Of a DNA stretch of 64,000 nt, positions 54,507 through 64,000 are shown piece by piece. The position numbers and the translations under genes are program-made. Origin of the DNA: Ciona savignyi (lineage: Eukaryota > Chordata > Ascidiacea > Phlebobranchia > Cionidae); NCBI GenBank assembly GCA_000149265.1, contig CH003037.1, forward strand, positions 105,495 to 169,494. The letters are read 5' to 3'. Numbering within the stretch: position 1 is the stretch's first letter; every line of letters starts with the position of its first letter. The notes under the pieces were generated by a model. It did not search any database, had not been told where the DNA came from, and worked only from the letters and a program-made list of their open reading frames with translations.

Positions 54507-57500
54507 ATGGAAGTCCTAAAAATTGGCACACTCAACTCTAACGGCTACACAAACAAAATTGACGAGATTATATATTACATGGAACTTCATAAAATCAATA
54601 TTCTATGTGTCCAAGAAACCCACACTATTAGAAAAAATGACGTCATTAATCACAAACGCAGATACAACATCGAAATTCTATTAAACACGGAAATGACGCC
54701 AAATCGCGCCTTCCGTCAAGGAACCGCAATAATCATACAAAACGAGATACTAAGAGACCAGGCAATAACCCATAATAAAATAATCGAAAAGAACAGAGCG
54801 CAAAAAGTAATTTTAACCAACAAAGATAGGACGATCGAAATATATAACGTTTACTTAAAATCTGGCGCAAAACATGCGATAACAGTAGAAAGGGAAGCGG
54901 CAATAAAACAGATAAAACATAATCTAGAGGAAAATAACACCGCGATAAGACTTCTCGTAGGCGATTTTAACATGGTATTAGAGAAAAATGACGTGAAACA
55001 AAATTACAATCCCGACCTAAAAAGAGATAGAGATGCATTAAAAGAAATCTTAAGCGAGCATAATCTATACGATGGCTTTTAGGAAAATTCATGGGAGAAA
55101 AAATAGAATTCACAAGAAAAACCTTAAACGCGGCATCACGGATAGACCGCATGTATGCGAACGCATATACAATACATAAAACGAAATCAATAGAGCATAC
55201 GATAAACGCTTTTTCGGATCATAATAACTGTCCGATAATAACAATAAACTTAAATAGCGGCAACCAATGGGGCAAACCAATATATAAAATAAACAACGCG
55301 ATTTTAGAATATGACGACGTAATAGAACTATTAATAATACAATGGAAACTATGGCGAAAACAAAAACATAAATATAACAACGTATTAAACTGGTGGGAGA
55401 ACGGAAAAGCGATGCTTACGAACGAAATAAAAGCCATATCAATCGATATTAACCAAGCGGAACGCAAAAGGTATGAAACCAGCCTAAAAAAATTAGACAC
55501 GCTTAAAAATACGCGACTAAACGAAACAGAAACGAAGGAAAAAGAACAATTGGAATGCAACATACATAGGTATGAAATGAAAAAACACCAAGGGAGCCCT
55601 TATACGCGCAAAACTAAAACCAATTGAAAACGAAGAATCGCCATCGAAACATTTCTTTAAGCTAGAAACGCGCAAACAAAACCGCGATCGTCTTTACCAC
55701 GTGAAACAACCGAACGGAACCACCACTAAAACGCCTAAAGAAACCATTGAAGCAATCTACCAATTCTACAATAACCTCTGGGCTGAAAACGAAAATGCCA
55801 TAAACTACGACGAGTATCTACAAGACCTGACACCACTGGAGATCAATGAAAGTGAACGAAACAAAATAACGCAACCAATAAACGCAAAAGAAATACGCGA
55901 AGTAATAAATAACATGAACAACGATAGTTCGCCAGGTAGCGACGGCATTACGATTAAACTTTATAAAAAACTATGGAACTACATAAAATTCGATCTCGAA
56001 GAACTATACAATAATATACTAATTAAAAAAGTAATGACCCAAACCATGAGAACCGCACTGATAAAACTTATATATAAAAATAAAGGCGACAAAGCAGAGA
56101 TCAAAAACTGGCGCCCCATATCTTTATTAAACACCGATTACAAAATACTAAGTGGAATAATAACAAAGCGATGCGAACTAATCATGAATGAAATAATTAG
56201 CAACAATCAGAAATGCGGGCTAAAAGGGAGAACGCTAGATCACGCACTATACAACATTACGTCAATTATAGAATCTTCAAATAAATTCAATAAACGAACA
56301 TCAATAATCGCAATAGACTTTGAAAAAGCGTTTGATCGCGTAAATCATTCATTCATAAAAGCGATATTTAAAAAATTAAATCTGCCCCCCGTATTAATAA
56401 CATGGCTAGAAATCTTGTATAACAATATAGACAGCAGGATCCAAATAAATGGCGCCCTCACACGGCCAATAAAAATAAAAAGAGGCATCCGGCAGGGTTG
56501 CTCCTGCAGTATGCTTATCTTTCTACTTGGAATCGAGACCCTAACGAGAAAAATAATGAAAAATACACAAATAAATGGAATAAAACTCGGCCCAACAGAA
56601 ACAAAATTGGAACAATATGCGGACGATCTAACGTTAATCCTTAAAAACAAAGAATCGCTAAAAATAGCAATGAATGAATTAAAAAAATACGAAAGAATAT
56701 CCGGACAGAAAATTAATACGGACAAAACGCAAATAATATCAAACGACCCTGAATTAATCCAATACGCAAAAGAAAACATTAATGAAAACGTAATAAGTGA
56801 AAAAATTAAAATCCTAGGTCTCTATGTAAGTCTACAGTCACAGTGCCTCGACGATAACCTGAATAAAATACTGCAAATCATAAAAACCTTGTATTACAAA
56901 CACCGCGATAGAAATTTAACATTAAAAGGAAAAGTTATGCTTGTCAATGCGCTATTTATCCCCCAAATTCTGACCATAGCTAAACATATAATAATACCTA
57001 AATTAATAATTAAGCAACTTAATACCTACATATTTAAATTTATTTGGTACCCAAGTCACATTGAAAAAATTGCGCGAAAAACCTTAATAGCGCCAACATG
57101 CGACGGCGGGCTATACGTCCCAGAAATAAAAACAAAAATAGAAGCAGCGCGAGCGACACGACTATTTAAAATTGCACATTTACAAGACATAAAACAACCA
57201 TGGGAAGAATGGCTTCGATATAACATAGGATCGACAATGAAAGCAATAAACAAAAAACTTTACACGAACCTACGACCAAACGCAAGCGAACCCGGAGACT
57301 CTTTTTTGCAATTTAAACGAATAATTAGAACAATAAACCAGCAAGAATACGTATGGGAAACCTCAAAACTACGGCCAATATACGACATCTTAATAAAAGA
57401 AAAAACAACCCCGAAAGTAATAAGCGTAAACAGCGACCCGATACCATGGCAACAAATTACTTTAAAATCAAAGGCAATAAAAACCTTTTTTAATAATATA

Positions 57501-57989
57501 GATAGAGACCTTAGCTTTAAAATTGCCCACAAAGCCTTCTTCCTAGGCGACTGGATAAAAAACCATACAAATAGAATGCACAAAAACGGAAATATAACAA
57601 TCACAAACTGCAAATTCTGCAAACTACCAACGGACAATATTAATCATATCATGGTAGAATGCGCAATAATTAATAAACTAAAAACGCTTACTGAACGATT
57701 GCACAATCAAATATGTAATAGTAAATTAACTCTGAATAAGGAAATAATACTTTATAATAATACGAATGATATAATAGCATTAAAACTCGTAAACATATTG
57801 AAAATCGAAATAATAAAGATAAAAACCAAACTCGACGCAAAAAACGAATATATTTGGAAAAGCAAAGAATTTACCCAAAAAACATTATGGATAATAAATA
57901 CCAAAATTAAAAAATTCATCCAAAACCACGCAAACAAATTGGGCAAAGAAATTATCCGCAAAAAATTCAATTTACGAGAATTACCCTAA
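54507..57989 (+). pseudogene. LINE B ORF2: endonuclease and reverse transcriptase, three small frameshifts
   Basis: Endonuclease blocks: IGTLNSNGYTNKIDEI, INILCVQETHT, LLVGDFNMVLEK, RIDRMYAN, FSDHNNCP. RT blocks: SSPGSDGITIKLYKK, NWRPISLLNTDYKIL, IAIDFEKAFDRVNH, IRQGCSCSMLIFLLG, YADDLTLIL. The C-terminal CCHC is CKFCKLPTDNINHIMVEC. The frame runs 54507-55082, shifts by single bases at a T-run (about 55079) and an A-run (about 55098), and shifts again in a G-run near 55597; from there to 57989 it is uninterrupted. Without those indels it would be about 1160 aa, a normal size. All catalytic residues are present, so the copy is young, and the homopolymer indels may partly be sequencing errors. 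Confidence 0.92.
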
Positions 57990-58267
57990 CCAAATCAATG
58001 GGATTTCCCCAAATTAGATTGTGGGGAATTCCCGAAAAACCCCCTCAACGAATCCTTTTACAACATTTTTTTTCTTATCATTCATTTCAAATAGTTGGCA
58101 AATACTCTAAGTACCTAACCTGTTTAAAAATTATTTGTATCTAAAATTACAGTAAAATGACATAAATACCGATGAAAAACTGAGACAATGTGTACAGATA
58201 CCCACCTTTAATGTCGCCCAATTTGATGTGTAATTGTACTTTCATCGCGGAATTAATATAAAAAAAA
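57990..58267 (+). other. LINE B 3' UTR and poly(A)
   Basis: Contains the 3' complementary arm 58090-58117 and a local hairpin gggatttcccc/ggggaattccc (about 57999-58033). Ends in a run of A merging with the target duplication. Confidence 0.75.
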
Positions 58268-58280
58268 AAGAGTGGTGTCA

Positions 58281-58960
58281 CAACTTGACTGTACTGTTTA
58301 TACGCTACCATTTCGGCAAAATTGTTACCGCGTTAATAAATGGGGAGCCCCAACCGATTTTAACCACTAGGTGGCCGCTCAAAACATTTGTTCCCAACAA
58401 CAACTTGTCGTCAGAGACGCGCAATTCACTTTTTAACTTTACAAAAAAGTGCTAAAAACGCTGTTTCAAGTGAAAAGTAAGCTTAATTTAGTTGCCAAAC
58501 GTTATTTAAAATTAAGAAACGTAAGTACCGTAAATTTTAGTTGCCTAGATTACTGACCGCAAGTTTAAAATACAGTAGGTTAGGCCTACCGGAAGACTTA
58601 AGATTTTTTGTTCACATTCCAGATTACCTTGTTATCATTATAGGACCTGTCAAGAGTAAGAGGCAATATGAACATCCAACTTACAGTCAGTAAATTGCAA
58701 GGGGAGTTTTGAGGGCAAGGGGTGCGAAGATAAGTGGTAGAAAGGCAGAGATTTGCTAAAAAGGTTAGGCCTGTATTTAATTACTGGTAGGCCTACTAAA
58801 TTGTACCACTGTATAAAAATACTTCGTGCACCTTACTTAATTCTGTAAGGATTTAGGGTGGGTTAGTGATGAATGAGTAAAGTTGTCTGTAGTTTCTTAT
58901 TTCCTGCTTTTAGTATTGTCGTCCAGCTATGCCCGATTTTAACTATATTTTATTATTAGA
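58281..58960. other. satellite remainder, then unassigned sequence
   Basis: 58281-58345 is the resumed satellite unit. Beyond it no gene or repeat is supported; the 73-aa ORF at 58234 overlaps the LINE/satellite junction and is spurious. Confidence 0.45.
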
Positions 58961-59389
58961 TTACAACAAGCATATGACAAAAATGACAACTTCCAAAATG
59001 CGAAGGTTGTTTTACCACCAGCAGTTTCAGGATTTAAACAAGTTGAACAACACCATCGACACTACATCCCGAATGTGGCCAATATATATCGTCAATTGAG
59101 TGTTATTATAAGATTCATCTGGCATCAGCTTGAATAATTGTACGGCTATTTATTACCAACAAAGGTATAGTCTTATGTTACACAGCCATCGAGTAGCTAC
59201 ACCAGATCTGGAAGTGAATTTTATTTATCTGGGATGGTAATGGCTTCTATGCAAAAAAGGTTAGGATGACGTAATTTAATTATATGTTACCGCCCGCTTA
59301 CCAGTATATATTTAATTAAATGTTTTTTTGGATTTTGGAGAAATGTCAGTGCAACGAGTCCAGTTCTTAAACAGACATTTTTTTTCCAG

Positions 59390-59870
59390 GTTGTCTATTA
59401 TTGACAGAACGTGGGGAGGTGGTAAATACAACTTGTGAATGCCCTGCAGGCACTGGATGGACCCCATGGAACATGTAAGCATGTTGCAGCAATGCTACTG
59501 TTGCTGAAACAATTCAAAGACACTGGGATTCTCCAGACAGGAAAGAGTTGCACAGATAACAATGTATTCGGGTATGTTTAATGTGTTCATGCTTAATGGA
59601 AAAATTGATATGTTTTTCTATGCCATATAAGTATTGGCAGAATGGAATTAAAGTAGTTTAAACTAATTTATCATGCAGGATTCCCGGTAAAGGCTGCTAA
59701 TCTTAAAAGAAAAACTGAAATTCCAATATCTGAAGATTGCAGACCGCTGAAGTTCCGTGAACAACCAGGATATAATGATTATGTCCGAAACTTAGTTATT
59801 AATTTTTGTCATGCCTCTAAATCCAGACTGAAACTTATTATTTTGCAAAAGTGTTGATCGCTCAATGATT
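59390..59870 (+). pseudogene. SWIM zinc-finger protein remnant (ISL2EU-associated type)
   Basis: The frame reads TTCECPAG, one extra base, then LDGPHGTCKHVAAMLLLL, giving the CxC...CxH of a SWIM finger (Cys codons at 59433-59441, CKH at 59474-59482). After a disrupted stretch (a possible intron, about 59573-59675) comes KAANLKRKTEIPISEDCRPL, then PGYNDYVRNLVINFCHAS. SWIM proteins of this style accompany ISL2EU-type transposases. The ISL2EU transposase remnant lies directly downstream on the other strand. The rest of the protein is missing. Confidence 0.55.
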
Positions 59871-60600
59871 TGCCTGGTTCTACCACCATATGTGTCAGAG
59901 ATATATGATATAACCCCTGATGGTGTACACCCAATCATAGTTTTTAATGTATTTCTGTTTTTGTAAGAAGAAAAAGTTGCACTTTGTGCATTTAAATCTG
60001 TTGGTTTTATCTAAAATTATTCTCGTATTTGGAAATTTCCGTTTAAAATCAGTCGGCATATGCTGCTGAACAACATTTGCATCGGGCCAAATGTTAATTT
60101 CTTTCATCTGAAAATACATGAAATTGATCCATGTAGAAATTATGCTGTTTACGGTTGATTCAGAGACACTAAACATCAGGCCAAGTTCAAAGTCATCTTT
60201 GGCTTGCCTTAACTTCATTAACGTCATAAATAAACTGTTCCCGAGGTGAAAGCGATTTACATTTATCAATTAGATGGGATGCAGCAGGACCCAAAATTTG
60301 GAAAAAAAAAACGTAAAATGTTCAAAATCTTTAAAACCAGTGTAATACTGTACTGCATCACTATTACTTTTATACTGTACAAGAGGGGTGGGCGAAATTT
60401 TTACATTGGTTTGTTTGAGTAGAAGGTTTTTCTTTTTGATTTGCATTAGTTTCAAATGTTCGGATGGTGGATGTCGTCAGTCCAGCCAAATTTCTCTTGC
60501 GACCACGCTCTGCTCGCTTACCAATTTGTTTTAAATTTAAAAATTGAAGGCACAGCAGCCTTCTTTTTAAGAATTTTGTATTTGTCTGCAAATTAGGCAA
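59700..60600 (-). pseudogene. ISL2EU/Harbinger-like (DDE_4 type) transposase remnant
   Basis: Minus strand. 60370-60270 gives VQYYTGFKDFEHFTFFF and, one frame over, ILGPAASHLIDK. 60269-59960 gives FMTLMKLRQAKDDFELG, VSESTVNSIISTWINFMYF, IWPDANVVQQHMPTDFKRKF and NTRIILDKT; this is the HTH_Tnp_4 helix-turn-helix and the first catalytic Asp of the DDE_4 nuclease. Next, in another frame, TPSGVISYISDTYGGRT (about 59925-59875) is the second conserved block. At least three frameshifts. 60600-60380 adds a basic N-terminal region. The SWIM remnant is convergent, as in a two-gene element. No terminal repeats found. Confidence 0.75.
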
Positions 60601-61036
60601 AACATTAGAACTAGGTAAAGGCCTTGGTCATGTTTAAGACTACTATTCTTCATCTAGGCTTTACAATATATGGGTCAACCAATAGTTGGATTGCATCGAC
60701 ATCCAATGTACTATAATTAATAGAATATGGTAGTAGACCACCTACTTTTTTGTGTAATAGTATAATCGTCTTATTTGCAGTGGTCACTGCACACTCTTCC
60801 TAAGGGGCCAGGTTCCCAGAAAGCATCCGTTCCGGGATTGACCCTTTTAATGGCAACCTGCCATTTTCTTCTTATAGTTTTTTTTTCTTTGGGAAAACAA
60901 TGGCCACCCTTTCTGTTGTAGCATTTCGTATATATTCTGGAAATTTAAGATAACCTACTATAACGTACTTGAGATAACCTGCGTCATGCTGTATAACGTA
61001 CCTTAGACTATACAACTGGCGTCATGCTGAATGACG
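60601..61036. other. unassigned sequence
   Basis: A short repeated phrase, cgtcatgctgtataacgtacc / cgtcatgctgaatgacgtacc, lies at 60984 and 61020, just left of the pogo element. No gene seen. Confidence 0.4.
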
Positions 61037-61038
61037 TA

Positions 61039-63889
61039 CCGTGAAATGGGGCAACTTTGCCCGAAATTTCAAAAATTTTTGAAAGTGAAAATATTCCAGC
61101 TTTTACATACAAACTAAGTGAATTTTTATTTTATAGTATAAATTCATCATATGATTACCATACTTCCATAAAAACAAGTGAAAAATTATCTTTAAACCAT
61201 TATGTTTTGTATTTTTGCAGGTCCTGTTTTTTTTTCAAAAATAATGTTGCTTAGTACTTTCTCTTACAGCCTTATTATTAATAATGATATAAATATGATA
61301 AGTATTGTGAGTGAAGATATTCTCATTAGCAACGTATTGCATATGATTTTTATTTGGTTCCATATAAAAACAAAAAATGTTGGTGAACTTTTTAAACTTC
61401 ATGCTTATTTTGGTGTATACGGTACAACTTTGCCCACTTTGAGATGCCTAATCATGTTACATGAGTACGGTAATTCATTAGTCATTCCTACATTGGTTGA
61501 TGCTTAAAATGCATTTACAGATTTTAATTTAACTTTCTAGGAAAATTTCATGTATAGTGTAAATGCAATGAGAAGATACAGGAAAAGAAAGGGAAGCAGA
61601 GAAAGAGTACAGGGTTCCCAGGAGAACTTTATCTAATAAATTAAAGAAACTCCACTCAAAATCTGTAGGTAGGCCCACTGCATTGACAGAGGAAGAAGAG
61701 AGAGCAATGGTTCATCATCTTCTAATTTGCGCGGAATGGGGAATGCCTCTATCCTGTCTTGATGTCCGAATGATTGTAAAAAATCATATTGATTCTAAAG
61801 GAAAAGTAATAGAGTGCTTTACTAATAATATGCCTGGCTATGATTGGGTGAAAGGATTCCTTCATCGTCACAAATCTTCACTTACTGAACGCTTGTGTAG
61901 AAATATCAAAAGAGCAAGAGCTCAGACAAGTCATGATGATATAAATGTGTACTTTAGACACCTTCAATCCACACTTCAAGATATTCCAAGCACACACATA
62001 GTTAACTATGATGAAACAAATTTCAGTGATGACCCTGGAGTAAAGAAGATGATTTTTTGTCGTGGTGTTAAATATCCAGAACGAATTAAAAACTTCTCAA
62101 AGGGTGCTGTTAGTGTAATGTTTTCAGCAACAGCTAACGGCGAGTTTCTGCCATTGTACGTTGTGTATAAATCAATAAAGCTGTGGCACAGTTGGTGTGA
62201 GGGTGGTCCACCAAGTACTCGCTATGGAAGGACCACATCTGGTTGGTTTGAATGCATGCACTTTCGAAGACTGGTTTACCAGTGTTATTGTTCCTTGGGC
62301 AAAAAAACTTCCTGGGACAAAAGTCATTATTGGAGATAATTTAAGTTCTCATTTGAACAGTAGAGTCATTCAAAAGTGTGAAGAACTCCACATTAATTTT
62401 GCTTTTTTGCCACCAAACACTACCCACCTAACTCAACCACTTGATGTATCTGTTTTCCGTCCTGTAAAAACACATTGGAGAAACATTGTCAGTGAATACA
62501 AAGAGCAATACCCGAGCAGCACTTCATTGGATAAGCACATGTTCCCTAACCTTCTAAGTAAGCTGATGAAAATATTGCAAAAGGATGGAAATGACACAAA
62601 CATCATAAAATCTGGATTCAAAGCAACAGGGATATATCCATATAACCCTAATGAAGTTCTCAAGCGACTTCCAAGTACAGACTTAGATGATAGTGTATCA
62701 AGTAGTATATCTGATAGTGTTCTTACTTACCTACAGCAGAAAAGGGGCAAAAAGAAAGAAATTGGAAGTGCCACCAGGAAAATCAGTCAGTGTTGATGAT
62801 TTGAAGACTTGCCAACCATCTACTAGTGGATTGCCAATAACAAAAACGAAAAACTCAACGAAAGGAAATATAGTAAGAGCAGATGAGGTGTCTACAAAGG
62901 CAAAAAAGAAAAAGACAGGTGGTGCACAGCAGCATGCTTACTGGAGCAGCAGTGATGAGAGTGATTGCAGTTTACACTACAATGATACATCAGATGATCT
63001 AGAATCAAGTGAAGAAGAAAATTGGCCACAAGAAAGCAGAAATAAGTGCGGAGATTTTGTGGTTATAAAATATATTGTCAAGTCAAGTGTGATTCATTAT
63101 GTTGGTGAGATTGTCAATTTCGATGCAACTGCGGCTTTTGCAGAAATTCATTTCATGAAGCATCTTGGAAAAGAGCTCTTTGCTTGGATAAATGAATATT
63201 GTGAAGTCGACTTAAACCAAATAGTTTTAAGCTTGCCACCACCACAACCAAACAGAAGAGAGCAATACACTTTCCGTGCTGAATTGAGTGGTATTACCAA
63301 TCTCCGATAACAATGTATTTGTTGCAATTTTTCATGATGTGTATGTTTCATGATGTTCTTCATTCGTTTCTTGGTTTATTTTGTTTCGCAATTGATTTGC
63401 CACTTATTTAAAGTAAATATAAAACAATGGGATAATTTTTAGCTCTGGTTTATAGTTTTTACAATTGTTCTGTATTAGTAACAATGTGACAAAAAACAAT
63501 TATAAGAACTATGTACTCTACCATACAATAACTGATGCTATTGTACCAGCTTTATAATAAATATTGGTTCCAGTAGTTTTTTTTGTCTTCAGAGTGGGCA
63601 AAGTTGTCTCTAGAAGTTTAAAATTGCATCTTACCATGGCAGATTGTGCATTCAAATGTACAAATACATATGTGGGCAAAGTTGCCCTATACGGGGCTAC
63701 TTTGCCCACCTGAGGGGGTTTTTTAAAAAAATAACAGTATGAAAAAAATTAATCTCATAATTTCACATAAGAAATGTAGTACAACATGAGACATGTTGAC
63801 TGAACTACAAAAAAAACATTTAACTTCACTATGTCTAAAGTTATGGCCATAAATGCACAAAAAGTGGGCAAAGTAACCCCATTTCACGG
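61039..63889 (+). mobile_element. pogo-type (Tc1/mariner superfamily) DNA transposon, 2851 bp
   Basis: Left end ccgtgaaatggggcaacttt, then gccc; right end, read inward, ccgtgaaatggggttacttt, then gccc. The dinucleotide TA flanks both sides (61037-61038 and 63890-63891). The motif aactttgccca recurs inside near both ends (61433; inverted at 63596 and 63674; 63698 direct). One transposase gene fills the interior. Complete ends and few lesions suggest fairly recent activity. Confidence 0.93.
61550..63310 (+). pseudogene. pogo-type transposase, a few single-base frameshifts and N-terminal deletion
   Basis: Cut-and-paste transposase. The start MRRYRKRKGSR (ATG 61568, or 61550 after an acceptor-like ttaactttctag) is family-typical, but the helix-turn-helix then jumps to YRVPRRTLSNKLKKLHSKSV in another frame, as if about 30 codons were missing. 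61683-62339 carries a CENP-B-like Tc5 region (YDWVKGFLHRHKSSL) and the first Asp (HIVNYDETNFSDD). One extra base near 62260 moves the frame to FEDWFTSVIVPWAKKL, then VIIGDNLSSHLN (second Asp) and PNTTHLTQPLDVSVFRPVKT (third Asp, pogo DDD type). Another shift near 62745 leads into an acidic linker and a C-terminal domain (FVVIKYIVKSSVIHYVGEI) to 63310. Confidence 0.9.
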
Positions 63890-63891
63890 TA

Positions 63892-63968
63892 CTAAGTATA
63901 ACTTGAGTCGCGAATAAACCGTCTATTGAATAAGAAGCAGAATACAACTAAACCGAATCAAAACTTGN
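63892..63968. other. right flank of pogo element
   Basis: No feature in these 77 bases. Confidence 0.5.
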
Positions 63969-64000
63969 NNNNNNNNNNNNNNNNNNNNNNNNNNNNNNNN
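63969..64000. other. assembly gap (N to window end)
   Basis: Undetermined bases. Confidence 1.

Larger units (their letters stand above)
52388..58267 (+). mobile_element. LINE B: nearly complete L1/Tx1-type retrotransposon
   Basis: A 5880-bp element: 5' UTR of about 620 bp, intact ORF1 (53008-54414), ORF2 (54507-57989, three small frameshifts), 3' UTR and a short poly(A). The bases aagagtggtgtca flank it at 52375-52387 and 58268-58280; the last A's of the tail overlap the duplication. The first bases after the left duplication match the 5' end of U2 snRNA. Elements C, E and G are relatives of this subfamily; A is more distant. Confidence 0.93.

Noticed and set aside
52375..58280. Keno-like site-specific insertion of LINE B into a U2 gene
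   Set aside because: The 13-base target duplication lies in a satellite and the U2-like bases are inside the element at its 5' edge only; there is no U2 continuation on the right side.

Overview
This is a repeat-dominated piece of a metazoan nuclear genome, AT-rich and intron-containing. It holds two assembly gaps (24812-24911 and from 63969). No ordinary host gene can be called with confidence. Nearly all coding sequence belongs to transposable elements: L1/Tx1-type LINEs with CCHC-knuckle ORF1s, Ty3/gypsy LTR elements, P/THAP9-like, hAT, ISL2EU/Harbinger-like and pogo DNA transposons, tRNA-derived SINEs, and hairpin elements. This mix fits a marine invertebrate, possibly a tunicate or another invertebrate deuterostome. 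That placement is inference; no species can be fixed from the sequence.

Layout. 1-955: end of a minus-strand LINE cut by the window edge. 1400-9620: a 5'-truncated LINE (E) split by a full-length LINE (A, 1805-8040) with a 10-bp target duplication and a 25-base poly(A). 9667-9949: a hairpin element with an 8-bp target duplication. 10013-13406: LINE ORF1 pieces, a SINE, a dispersed repeat and a hAT remnant. 13420-17560: a decayed gypsy element. 18221-21730: an unknown ORF facing a decayed THAP/P-element-like transposase. 22551-23085: a tandem array resembling the 5' end of U2 snRNA. 23797-24356: one copy of a zinc-finger ORF family.

25527-33945: a minus-strand LINE (C) interrupted by a young gypsy element (28530-32670; two 127-bp LTRs with one difference; GGTA duplication), by a small retro-insert (27178-27537; 11-bp duplication) and by an unclassified 0.47-kb segment. 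34118-41300: a second copy of the dispersed repeat, a second inverted copy of the hairpin element, LINE debris and three more copies of the zinc-finger ORF family. 41300-44329: nothing recognised. 44330-46667: an element with 28-bp terminal repeats and TTAA flanks that carries an intron-containing MADF/BESS gene and no visible transposase. 46733-46966: second SINE. 49709-50232: a 23-bp minisatellite. 52115-58360: a satellite interrupted by a nearly complete LINE (B, 52388-58267; 13-bp duplication) whose first bases match the 5' end of U2 snRNA. 59390-60600: ISL2EU-like SWIM and transposase remnants. 61039-63889: a complete pogo element with TA flanks.

The two full-length LINEs share an unusual design. 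A 5'-UTR segment at the same place (just after CACCAGGT) is complementary to a 3'-UTR segment, but the paired sequences differ between the two elements. This is the observation I would follow first, with the U2-LINE junction and the hairpin elements next.
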